Shown here: piece by piece, positions 56,606 through 64,000 of the stretch
How the letters are laid out: each line of letters starts with the position of its first letter
Numbering within the stretch: the first letter of the stretch is position 1
DNA from: Brenneria sp. hezel4-2-4
GTDB lineage: Bacteria; Pseudomonadota; Gammaproteobacteria; Enterobacterales; Enterobacteriaceae
Assembly (NCBI RefSeq): GCF_013155275.1
Contig: NZ_JABJXS010000002.1
Coordinates: 186,001-250,000, forward strand
Reading direction: 5' to 3'
Length of the DNA stretch: 64,000 nucleotides
Position numbers and translations under genes: made by a program
The notes under the pieces: model-generated
The model's input: only the letters and a program-made list of their open reading frames with translations
Told to the model about the DNA's origin: nothing
Databases searched by the model: none

Positions 56606-57118
56606 ATGAGTAAGGTCAGTAGCGAATTTATTCCTCTTAATATCGCGGTACTCACCGTATCCGAGCGGCGTACCGAAGCCGATGATACCTCCGGTGACTA
56701 CCTGCGGGAAGCGGCGCAGTCCGCCGGGCACCATATCGTCGCCAGCGGCATTGTGAAAGAAAACCGTTATCAGATCCGGGCGCAGGTATCAGCGTGGATT
56801 GCCAGCGACGATGTGCAGGCGATCCTGATCAATGGCGGGACGGGGTTTACCGCCGGCGATGTGGTGCCGGAGGCGGTGAGCGTGTTGTTTGACCGTGAAA
56901 TTGAAGGCTTTGGCGAGCTGTTCCGCATGGTGTCCTATGAGGATATCGGCACGGCCACCCTACAGTCACGGGCGATCGCCGGTCTGGCGAATCAGACAGT
57001 GATTTTTGCCATGCCGGGGTCGACCCGCGCCTGTCATACCGCCTGGGAACGTATTATTCAGGAACAGCTGGATGCGCGGCAAAAGCCCTGTAATTTTCAT
57101 CCTCATTTGAAAAAGTAA
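56606..57118 (+). CDS. moaB: MoaB, molybdopterin biosynthesis protein
   Basis: 170 residues, MogA-like fold with '[18 protein letters not shown]' and '[18 protein letters not shown]'. The family adenylylates molybdopterin in some organisms; in E. coli MogA does this and MoaB seems dispensable. AAGGAG upstream of the ATG. Confidence 0.96.
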   Translation: MSKVSSEFIPLNIAVLTVSERRTEADDTSGDYLREAAQSAGHHIVASGIVKENRYQIRAQVSAWIASDDVQAILINGGTGFTAGDVVPEAVSVLFDREIEGFGELFRMVSYEDIGTATLQSRAIAGLANQTVIFAMPGSTRACHTAWERIIQEQLDARQKPCNFHPHLKK

Positions 57119-57126
57119 CCTTGTCT

Positions 57127-57609
57127 ATGTCACAACTGACCCATATTAATGCCGCCGGCGAAGCGACGATGGTGGATGTTTCCGCCAAGGCCGATACCGT
57201 GCGCGAAGCTCGGGCGGAAGCCTTTGTCACTATGGCCCCGCAGACGCTGGCGATGATTATCGAGGGCCGCCACCACAAAGGAGATGTGTTCGCCACCGCG
57301 CGCATCGCCGGTATTCAGGCGGCAAAACGTACCTGGGAACTGATCCCGCTCTGCCATCCTCTGCTACTGAGTAAAGTGGCGGTGGAACTGGAGGCGCAGC
57401 CTGAGCATAACCGGGTGCGTATTGAGTCGCTGTGCCGTCTTACCGGTAAGACCGGGGTGGAGATGGAAGCGCTGACGGCGGCATCGGTGGCGGCGCTGAC
57501 GATTTACGATATGTGCAAGGCGGTGCAGAAAGATATGGCGATCGGCCCCGTGCGTCTGCTGGCGAAAAGCGGCGGCAAATCGGGGGATTTCACGGCGGAG
57601 GCATCATGA
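57127..57609 (+). CDS. moaC: Cyclic pyranopterin monophosphate synthase
   Basis: 160 residues from ATG 57127; a TTG two codons earlier is less likely. '[20 protein letters not shown]', '[13 protein letters not shown]' and '[18 protein letters not shown]' are MoaC hallmarks with the active-site His and Lys regions. Completes formation of cyclic pyranopterin with MoaA. Confidence 0.97.
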   Translation: MSQLTHINAAGEATMVDVSAKADTVREARAEAFVTMAPQTLAMIIEGRHHKGDVFATARIAGIQAAKRTWELIPLCHPLLLSKVAVELEAQPEHNRVRIESLCRLTGKTGVEMEALTAASVAALTIYDMCKAVQKDMAIGPVRLLAKSGGKSGDFTAEAS

Positions 57610-57851
57610 TTAACGTCCTGTTTTTTGCCCAGGTGCGTGAACTGACCGACACGGATAGCCTGACGCTGCCGGCGGAATACGCCACGGTGGAGGAACTGCG
57701 TCAGTCGCTGTGTCGACGCGGCGCCCGCTGGGCGCTGGCGCTGGAGTCCGGCAAGCTGCTGGCGGCGGTTAACCAGTCGCTGGTGGAAATGCGCCATCCG
57801 TTGCAGGATGGTGATGAGGTGGCCTTTTTTCCACCGGTAACCGGAGGTTGA
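57606..57851 (+). CDS. moaD: Molybdopterin synthase sulfur carrier subunit
   Basis: 81 residues from ATG 57606, which overlaps the moaC stop (ATGA). Ubiquitin-like, ending in the essential Gly-Gly ('FPPVTGG') that MoeB adenylates. Pairs with MoaE. Confidence 0.96.
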   Translation: MINVLFFAQVRELTDTDSLTLPAEYATVEELRQSLCRRGARWALALESGKLLAAVNQSLVEMRHPLQDGDEVAFFPPVTGG

Positions 57852-57853
57852 CG

Positions 57854-58306
57854 ATGGCGGAGACCCGTATTCGCGTCGGTGAAGCACATTTCAGCGTCGG
57901 CGATGAATATCAGTGGCTGGCGCAGTGCGATGAAGATGGCGCGGTGGTGACCTTTACCGGCAAGGTGCGTAACCATAATCTGGCCGAGAACGTCAGCGTA
58001 TTGACGCTGGAACACTATCCCGGCATGACGGAAAAGGCGCTGGCGGAGATCGTCGAACAGGCGCGTGAGCGCTGGGATCTGCCGCGCATCAGCGTGATTC
58101 ACCGGGTCGGCGCCCTCTACCCCGGGGATGAAATTGTCTTTGTCGGCGTCAGCGCCGCCCACCGTAGCGCCGCGTTTGACGCCGCGCAGTTCATTATGGA
58201 CTATCTGAAAACCCGCGCGCCGTTCTGGAAACGTGAAGCCACGCCGGACGGCGAACGCTGGGTCGAATCCCGCGACAGCGACCGGCAGGCCGCCCGCCGC
58301 TGGTAG
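57854..58306 (+). CDS. moaE: Molybdopterin synthase catalytic subunit
   Basis: 150 residues from ATG 57854, the E. coli length, with GGAGG upstream; ATG 57848 is two codons earlier. 'AVVTFTGKVRNHN', 'LEHYPGMTEKAL', 'HRVGALYPGDEIVFVGV' and 'KTRAPFWKREATPDG' hold the catalytic Lys residues. Transfers sulfur from MoaD to the pterin. Confidence 0.97.
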   Translation: MAETRIRVGEAHFSVGDEYQWLAQCDEDGAVVTFTGKVRNHNLAENVSVLTLEHYPGMTEKALAEIVEQARERWDLPRISVIHRVGALYPGDEIVFVGVSAAHRSAAFDAAQFIMDYLKTRAPFWKREATPDGERWVESRDSDRQAARRW

Positions 58307-58412
58307 CGGCCGCGACGCCCGGATCGGCTGAACAGGCGGTTTTGTGTTAAGATAAAGGCAGGTGAGGCGCTATGCCTCTTAGAAACAACTGATTTAACGC
58401 AAAGGAAAAATC

Positions 58413-59123
58413 ATGGATAGGTATCCACGCTCGGGTGATTCAATTGTAGAACGTGCACAGTCAGGCATTCAGGCTTATATGGCGCAGGTCTATGGCTGGA
58501 TGACCTGCGGGCTATTACTCACGGCGTTTGTGTCGTGGTATGCCGCCAACACGCCTGCGGTGCTTAATTTTGTGTTCTCCAGCAAGATAACCTTTTTCGG
58601 CCTGATTATTGTGCAACTGGGGCTGGTATTTGTGATTTCCGGCATGGTGCAGCGGTTGAGCGGCGGGGTGGCGACCGGCTTGTTCATGCTCTACTCGGCG
58701 CTGACCGGGCTGACGATTTCCAGCATTTTCATCCTCTATTCCGGCGAATCCATCGCCAGCACCTTTGTGATTACCGCCGGGATGTTCGGCGCCATGAGTC
58801 TGTATGGCTATACCACCAAACGCGACTTAAGCGGTTTCGGCAGCTTGTTGTTTATGGCGCTGATCGGCATCGTGTTAGCCTCGCTGGTTAACCTGTGGCT
58901 GAAAAGCGAAGCGCTGATGTGGGCGGTGACCTATATCGGGGTGGTGGTGTTTGTCGGTCTGACGGCGTATGACACGCAGAAACTGAAACGTATGGGTGAA
59001 CAACTGTCGGTTGACGACAAAGACAACTTCCGCAAATACTCGATTGTCGGCGCGTTGACGCTGTATCTGGACTTTATCAACCTGTTCCTGATGCTGCTGC
59101 GCATTTTCGGCAACCGTCGCTAA
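58413..59123 (+). CDS. ybhL: BAX inhibitor-1 family membrane protein
   Basis: 236 residues with seven membrane segments. BI-1 family signatures 'MAQVYGWMTCGLLLTAFVSW', 'TAGMFGAMSLYGYTTKRDLS' and 'LYLDFINLFLMLLRIFGNRR'. Homologous family members act as pH-dependent calcium leaks. The physiological role in enterobacteria is not established. Follows moaE as in E. coli. Confidence 0.95.
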   Translation: MDRYPRSGDSIVERAQSGIQAYMAQVYGWMTCGLLLTAFVSWYAANTPAVLNFVFSSKITFFGLIIVQLGLVFVISGMVQRLSGGVATGLFMLYSALTGLTISSIFILYSGESIASTFVITAGMFGAMSLYGYTTKRDLSGFGSLLFMALIGIVLASLVNLWLKSEALMWAVTYIGVVVFVGLTAYDTQKLKRMGEQLSVDDKDNFRKYSIVGALTLYLDFINLFLMLLRIFGNRR

Positions 59124-59138
59124 ATACCACGCTCTGCT

Positions 59139-59179
59139 AAAAAAGCCCGAGGCGCAGTCACCGCGTCTCGGGCTTTTTT
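59139..59179. terminator. Bidirectional rho-independent terminator
   Basis: AAAAAAGCCCGAG / CTCGGGCTTTTTT stem, extended by GCG/CGC, between convergent ybhL and ybhR. T-runs on both strands. Confidence 0.92.
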
Positions 59180-59190
59180 GTTGCTGTTTC

Positions 59191-60297
59191 TCATGCAATA
59201 TTGCGCCGGAAAATGGCGTAGGCCACCGTACCGGTGGTGGCGGTGATAACCAACAGCGGCCACACGCTGCCCCAGATAATGGAGAAGTCGGCATCCTTAA
59301 GGTAGATCTGTTTGGTGATGTCGGTGAAGTGGCGGATGGGGTTAATCCAGGTCAGGGTTTGCAACCATTCCGGCATGTTTTCCACCGGAGAAATATAGCC
59401 GGACAGCAGGATAGCCGGCATCAGGAACACAAATACGCCGATAAATGCCTGCTGTTGGGTGGAGCAGATCGATGAAATCAATAGCCCGAACCCGACCAGC
59501 GACAGACCGTAAATCAGCAGGGTGGCGTAAAACAGCAGCAAAGAGCCGGCGAAAGGGATCTGATAGGCGAAGATCCCCGCCAGCAGCACGATAGTGGCCT
59601 GAAAGGTGGCGACGATCAAGGCCGGCACCGCCTTGCCGACAAAAATCTGCCAGGTTGATAACGGCGATACCAATAGTTGCTCCAGCGTGCCCTGTTCCCG
59701 TTCGCGGGCGACCGACAGCGAGGTGACAATCAGCACGCCAATGGTGGCGATCAAGGCAATCAACGACGGCACGATAAACCATTTGTAATCCAGATTCGGG
59801 TTGTACCAGTGGCGGATCACCAGCTCGCTGTTGTTGATTCTGGGCCGATCGCCCAGCAATTCCAACTGGTAATCACGGACGATTTTCTGCACATCGTTGG
59901 CCGCGATCTGGGCGCTGTTGGAACGGCGGCCGTCCAATATCACCTGTAGCGACGCGCTGTCGCCGCGGGCAATGTCGCGGGAGAACTGCGGCGGAAAACG
60001 AATAACCAACAGCGCCCGCTGCTCGTCCAACGTCGGAGCGATCGCCTGAGAACTGTGCAGCAATACGACGTGGGAGAAGGCTTTTGCCGTGGCGAAACGC
60101 TGGGTCAGCTCAACAGAGGACTGACCGTTATCCTCACTGTAAATGGCGATGGTCGCGTTGGTCACGTCCAGCGTGGCGGCAAAGGGAAACAGGCAAACCT
60201 GTAGGATCACCGGAAAAATCAAAATAGAGCGCGTTTGCGGTTCACGCAGCAGTGACTGTAGTTCTTTGATAATCAATGTCCACAGGCGATGAAACAT
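59191..60297 (-). CDS. ybhR: ABC exporter permease
   Basis: 368 residues, E. coli YbhR length. ABC2-type membrane protein: one N-terminal helix, a large periplasmic domain with '[19 protein letters not shown]', then five C-terminal helices. '[20 protein letters not shown]' is the conserved cytoplasmic loop. Works with YbhS and YbhF; the E. coli homologues have been linked to export of antibiotics and cations. Confidence 0.94.
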   Translation of the reverse strand: MFHRLWTLIIKELQSLLREPQTRSILIFPVILQVCLFPFAATLDVTNATIAIYSEDNGQSSVELTQRFATAKAFSHVVLLHSSQAIAPTLDEQRALLVIRFPPQFSRDIARGDSASLQVILDGRRSNSAQIAANDVQKIVRDYQLELLGDRPRINNSELVIRHWYNPNLDYKWFIVPSLIALIATIGVLIVTSLSVAREREQGTLEQLLVSPLSTWQIFVGKAVPALIVATFQATIVLLAGIFAYQIPFAGSLLLFYATLLIYGLSLVGFGLLISSICSTQQQAFIGVFVFLMPAILLSGYISPVENMPEWLQTLTWINPIRHFTDITKQIYLKDADFSIIWGSVWPLLVITATTGTVAYAIFRRNIA

Positions 60298-60306
60298 GAT
60301 AGCTCC

Positions 60307-61452
60307 CTAATCCAGTCTGCGCCGGGTTTGCCAGGCCGTCAGACCAATGAATAAAATGGCTGACGCGATAAGAAACAGCAGGTTAACCAGTAATACGCTG
60401 CCGATATTGCCTGCCAGAAACAGCGTTTGCAGCGTGCTGACAAAATAGCGGGCCGGGATAATGTAAGACACGGCGCGCACCAGCGCCGGCATACTGTCGA
60501 TCTCGAAAACAAAGCCGGACAGCATCACCGCCGGGAGAAACGCGGCGTTCAACGCCACCATCGCCGCATTAAACTGATTTTTGGTCAGCGTGGAGATCAG
60601 CAGCCCCATGCCCAGCGTACTCACCAGAAACAGACTGCCGATGCCAAACAGCAGCAACAGCGATCCCCGGTACGGCACCCCCATGATAAAAGTGGAAACC
60701 ACAATGCACAGCGCCATCACCATCATGCCAAGACCATAGTAGGGGAGCAGCTTGGACAGCAGTAATTCACTGCGGGTAACCTGGGTCGACAACAGGGCTT
60801 CCATGGTGCCGCGCTCCCATTCGCGGGCGATGACCAGCGAGGTCAGAATGGCGCCGATAACCGTCATAATAATGGTGATGGCGCCGGGAATAATAAAGTG
60901 TTGACTGATGGCCGCCTGATTGAACCAATAGCGCTGTTGCACCTCGATAAGCTGCTCGAATTCCTGGCCTTGATCGCTGGCGCGCTGTTGCTGCCAGATA
61001 AGCCAGATCCCTTCGGCATAGCCCTGAACGAAATTGGCGGTATTGGGTTCGCTGCCGTCGGTAATCACCTGAATAGGCGCCAGCGCTACCGGATGCGCCA
61101 TCTGTTCGGCGAAATCATTCGGAATGACGATCAGCCCGCGGATAGCGCCGGACTGCATCATCTCGATCAGCTGCGGCCGGTTATTACTGATAACCGGGTC
61201 GATAAATGGCGACGCGGCGAAGGTGTGTGCCAGATCGCGGGCATCCTCGCTTTGCTGCTCCATCAGGATGCCGACATGCAGGCGGCTGGAGTCGAGATTG
61301 ATGCCGTAGCCGAAGATAAACAGCAGCAGTAGCGGAATGACAAAAGCGATCAGCCCGCTGCTGGGGTCGCGGACAATCTGACGGGTTTCTTTCAGACAAA
61401 GCGCTCGCAGACGCCGCCAGGAAAAATGGATGCTGCCGATCTGATTAGCCAT
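60307..61452 (-). CDS. ybhS: ABC exporter permease
   Basis: 381 residues, ABC2-type permease paralogous to YbhR: '[20 protein letters not shown]' at the N-terminus and '[20 protein letters not shown]' in the loop. Nine-base gap to ybhR; its start overlaps ybhF by 8 bp. Confidence 0.94.
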   Translation of the reverse strand: MANQIGSIHFSWRRLRALCLKETRQIVRDPSSGLIAFVIPLLLLFIFGYGINLDSSRLHVGILMEQQSEDARDLAHTFAASPFIDPVISNNRPQLIEMMQSGAIRGLIVIPNDFAEQMAHPVALAPIQVITDGSEPNTANFVQGYAEGIWLIWQQQRASDQGQEFEQLIEVQQRYWFNQAAISQHFIIPGAITIIMTVIGAILTSLVIAREWERGTMEALLSTQVTRSELLLSKLLPYYGLGMMVMALCIVVSTFIMGVPYRGSLLLLFGIGSLFLVSTLGMGLLISTLTKNQFNAAMVALNAAFLPAVMLSGFVFEIDSMPALVRAVSYIIPARYFVSTLQTLFLAGNIGSVLLVNLLFLIASAILFIGLTAWQTRRRLD

Positions 61453-63187
61453 TATCCGTCTCCCGGTCGTAATCCTGTATCAGGGCGATAAACGCTTGTT
61501 CCATGGTGGGATCGGGCGTTTTTTCATCCACGGCCCGCTGTTTCAACTCATCCGGCGTACCGCTGGCGATCAGCTTGCCGTGGTAAACCAGCCCGATACG
61601 GTCGCAATATTCGGCCTCATCCATAAAGTGGGTGGTGACCATTACGGTCACGCCCCGGTTAACCATACCGTTGATATGTATCCAGAATTCCCGGCGGGTG
61701 AGGGGATCGACGCCGGATGTCGGCTCATCCAGAAACAGGATGTCCGGTTCATGCATCAGGGCGCAGGCCAGCGCCAGACGCTGCTTGAATCCCAGCGGCA
61801 GGGCGTCTGGCGTCTGGCGATAAATGGGCTGGAAATTAAAGGCCTGCGTCATTTCAGCGATTTTTTCGTCCTGGGCTTTCCCTTTCAGGCCGTATACGCC
61901 GGAAAAGAAACGCAGATTCTGTTCCACCGTCAGGTTGCCATACAGCGAGAACTTCTGCGCCATGTAGCCTAAATGTTGGCGCGCTTTGCCCGAACTGGTT
62001 TTCAGATCCATATCCAGCACCAGCGCTTTGCCTTCCGTCGGCACCAGCAGACCGCACATCATTTTGAAGGTGGTCGATTTTCCCGCGCCGTTAGGCCCCA
62101 GCAGGCCGAAAATCTCACCGCGCCGCACCTTGAAACTCACATGGTCGGTCGCGGCGAAGTCGCCGAATTTTTTGGTCAATTGCCGCGCTTCGATCACCGT
62201 TTCTTCACCGTCAACCTCAATCTGCGGCATGATTTTCGCCAGCGAGGACTCACTGGCCGGCCCGCCGCCCAGCAAATCGATAAAGGCATCTTCAAAACGC
62301 GGCGCGGTGTCTTTCAGGCTCGCTTCCGGTAGTTCCAGCGCCGCCAGCAGCGCCGACCGATCCGCTTCCGGTTTCAGAATCAGCCGCACATATTGCCCCT
62401 GGATCACGCCGTCGCTGACCTGCGGTTGGCGCAGGGCGCGTTGCAGCAATTTACGATGACTGCCGGACGGCGCGGCGATCAGCACGCTGCGACCTGCCAT
62501 CTTTTCGGTCAGTTGGCGCGGCTCGCCGCGATAGAGTTGCTCTCCCTCATTGAGCAGCAGAACGTCCCGGCATTGTTCGGCTTCGTCCAGATAGGAGGTG
62601 CTCCATACGATCAGCATGCCTTCATCGGCCAGCTCATGCACCATTTGCCAAAGCTCACGGCGGGAAATCGGGTCGACGCCCACCCCCGGCTCATCCAGCA
62701 GCAGCACTTTGGGCTGGCCCAGCAGGGTGCAGGCCAGCCCCAGTTTTTGCTTCATGCCGCCCGACAGCTTGCCGGCCAGCCGCGTGGTAAAGTGAGTCAG
62801 ATCGGTAAAAGAGAGCAGCCGGTCAAAGGTTGACTGACGCACTTCGCCGGTAATGCCGCGCAAATCCGCGTACAGCGTCAGGTTTTCCATCACGGTAAGA
62901 TCTTCATACAGCCCGAACTTTTGCGGCATATAGCCTAGAATGGCGTGAAGCTGGCGATCTTCCTTAATCGGATCAAACCCGATCACCCGCATGGCGCCGC
63001 GGCTTGGGGTCAACAACCCCGCCAGCATACGCAGCAGGGTGGTTTTCCCCGCGCCGTCCGGGCCGACCAGACCGGTGACCGCGCCGCCGCGGATCTGAGT
63101 GGTGAGGCTGGCAAGTGCCGGTTTATCCTGCCCGGGAAAGCTTTTCTCCAGCGCCTTCAGCTCAATCAGCGCGGATTTATCATTCAT
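61445..63187 (-). CDS. ybhF: ABC exporter, fused ATP-binding protein
   Basis: 580 residues with two ABC domains. First: 'GPDGAGKTT' near 43, 'LSGGMKQK', '[11 protein letters not shown]'. Second (from about 330): 'GPNGAGKST' and '[11 protein letters not shown]', but the signature is the variant 'LPLGFKQR', so the ATP site using it may differ in activity. Energises YbhRS. Overlaps ybhG by 8 bp. Confidence 0.94.
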   Translation of the reverse strand: MNDKSALIELKALEKSFPGQDKPALASLTTQIRGGAVTGLVGPDGAGKTTLLRMLAGLLTPSRGAMRVIGFDPIKEDRQLHAILGYMPQKFGLYEDLTVMENLTLYADLRGITGEVRQSTFDRLLSFTDLTHFTTRLAGKLSGGMKQKLGLACTLLGQPKVLLLDEPGVGVDPISRRELWQMVHELADEGMLIVWSTSYLDEAEQCRDVLLLNEGEQLYRGEPRQLTEKMAGRSVLIAAPSGSHRKLLQRALRQPQVSDGVIQGQYVRLILKPEADRSALLAALELPEASLKDTAPRFEDAFIDLLGGGPASESSLAKIMPQIEVDGEETVIEARQLTKKFGDFAATDHVSFKVRRGEIFGLLGPNGAGKSTTFKMMCGLLVPTEGKALVLDMDLKTSSGKARQHLGYMAQKFSLYGNLTVEQNLRFFSGVYGLKGKAQDEKIAEMTQAFNFQPIYRQTPDALPLGFKQRLALACALMHEPDILFLDEPTSGVDPLTRREFWIHINGMVNRGVTVMVTTHFMDEAEYCDRIGLVYHGKLIASGTPDELKQRAVDEKTPDPTMEQAFIALIQDYDRETDNG

Positions 63188-64000
63188 GGCTCGGCTTGTC
63201 CTGGTTTGAATGCGTCGAGGCGAAACGCAGCGTTACCGGCATTCCCTGGCGCAACTGGTCGTCCGCATCGTTAACGATGATGCGCAGGCGATAAACCAGA
63301 TCGGTGCGTAAGTCTTCCGTTTCGACGTTTTTCGGCGTGAATTCGGCGCTGGGCGAGACAAAACCGATTTTGCCGCGGTAAGGGGAGTCCGGGCGGCTGT
63401 CGGTATAGATAAGTATTTCGCTGCCCGGCACGGCGCGGCCTAAATCTTTACCGCTGACATAGGCGCGGATCCATACCGGATGCGTCAATGACAGGGTAAA
63501 GACCGTACTTCCGGCGCTGAGCATACTGCCCGCTTCCGCCGCCCGGGTAAGAATGACGCCGGCCGACGGGGAGTACAGTCCGGTATCCGCCACATCCAGT
63601 TCCGCCTGAGCCTGCGCCGCTTCGGCCTGCGCCAACGCCGCTTGCGCCGCGGCGATCTCCTGCGGCCGGTTGCCGCTTTCGTACTGGCTCAGTTTGTCTT
63701 TTGCCGCCTGTAAGGTGGCCAGCGCCTGATTGCGCGCGGTTTTGGCGTCTTCCAACGCATCGGCGGAAATGGAGCGTTTCGCCCACAGACCTTGCTGACG
63801 CTGGTAGAAGCTATTGGCGTAATCATACGCCGCCTGGCTTTGTACCCGTTGGGAGCGTACCTGGGCGATCTCCTCATGACGATAGCCTTCCTGCAATAAG
63901 CCTAACTGCGCCTGCGCGCTGGCGACGTTGGCCTGCGCCTGATGCAAGGCGTTCTGGTAGGGAGCGCTGTCCAGCGTCGCCAGCCGTTGGCCGGGTTTAA
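63180..64000 (-). CDS. ybhG: HlyD-family membrane-fusion protein, partial
   Basis: About 270 C-terminal residues; the frame stays open to the right edge, where it reads '[20 protein letters not shown]', so the start lies beyond the window. A long coiled coil of Ala/Gln-rich heptads follows, then a lipoyl/barrel region ('[20 protein letters not shown]', '[14 protein letters not shown]', '[20 protein letters not shown]'). It would bridge the YbhRSF exporter to an outer-membrane channel. Confidence 0.94.
   Translation of the reverse strand, partial: KPGQRLATLDSAPYQNALHQAQANVASAQAQLGLLQEGYRHEEIAQVRSQRVQSQAAYDYANSFYQRQQGLWAKRSISADALEDAKTARNQALATLQAAKDKLSQYESGNRPQEIAAAQAALAQAEAAQAQAELDVADTGLYSPSAGVILTRAAEAGSMLSAGSTVFTLSLTHPVWIRAYVSGKDLGRAVPGSEILIYTDSRPDSPYRGKIGFVSPSAEFTPKNVETEDLRTDLVYRLRIIVNDADDQLRQGMPVTLRFASTHSNQDKPSHE

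Noticed and set aside
1..64000. CRISPR arrays
   Set aside because: No series of regularly spaced identical repeats was seen anywhere.

Overview
The window is a stretch of an enterobacterial chromosome. The E. coli-like order bioA / bioBFCD / uvrB / ybhK / moaABCDE / ybhL / ybhRSFG, the moeAB-gsiABCD and yohJK-cdd blocks, and near-identical catalytic motifs place it in Enterobacterales. A secreted GH12 endoglucanase of the soft-rot CelS type points to the plant-associated Pectobacteriaceae (Pectobacterium, Dickeya, Brenneria, Lonsdalea). The genus cannot be fixed from the sequence alone.

1-6.3 kb: tail of an AraC-type regulator, an ANTAR-domain regulator and a five-gene urea/amide-type ABC importer (urtABCDE-like, minus strand). 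6.3-17.8 kb: an 11.4-kb genomic island in the 3' end of tRNA-Asn. It is bounded by a 17-bp direct repeat and carries a P4-type integrase next to the tRNA. The tRNA's probable terminator has been pushed to the far side of the island. Inside are IS remnants, a DUF5343-HEPN gene pair, a 1025-residue SIR2-STAND protein with a degenerate P-loop, a second tyrosine recombinase, a frameshifted HigA-like gene and two small HTH regulators. This is an accessory, probably antiphage, region.

17.8-26.8 kb: mtfA, tRNA-Ser(CGA), a Pmp3-family peptide, a membrane diguanylate cyclase, then an AT-rich two-gene locus encoding an aegerolysin and a MACPF-like partner (a probable two-component pore-forming toxin), a nitroreductase-family protein, moeB and moeA. 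27-37 kb: gsiABCD glutathione importer (without the iaaA gene that precedes it in E. coli), maeA, cdd, yohK and yohJ. 37-38 kb: the GH12 cellulase.

38.4-46.3 kb: biotin genes bioA and bioBFCD around a BirA-type operator, then uvrB with a LexA box and DnaA-box-like palindrome upstream. 46.3-53.9 kb: a VOC protein and an eight-gene minus-strand operon (GntR regulator, SsuABC/TauABC-type ABC importer, MDR oxidoreductase, hotdog thioesterase, VOC protein, acyl-CoA synthetase) lying between uvrB and ybhK. It looks like a self-contained uptake and catabolic module of unknown substrate. 54.2-59.1 kb: ybhK, a Moco riboswitch, moaABCDE and ybhL. 59.2-64 kb: the ybhRSF-ybhG ABC exporter, with ybhG running off the right edge.

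The two most interesting loci are the aegerolysin-MACPF pair and the defence-like island (DUF5343-HEPN plus degenerate SIR2-STAND).
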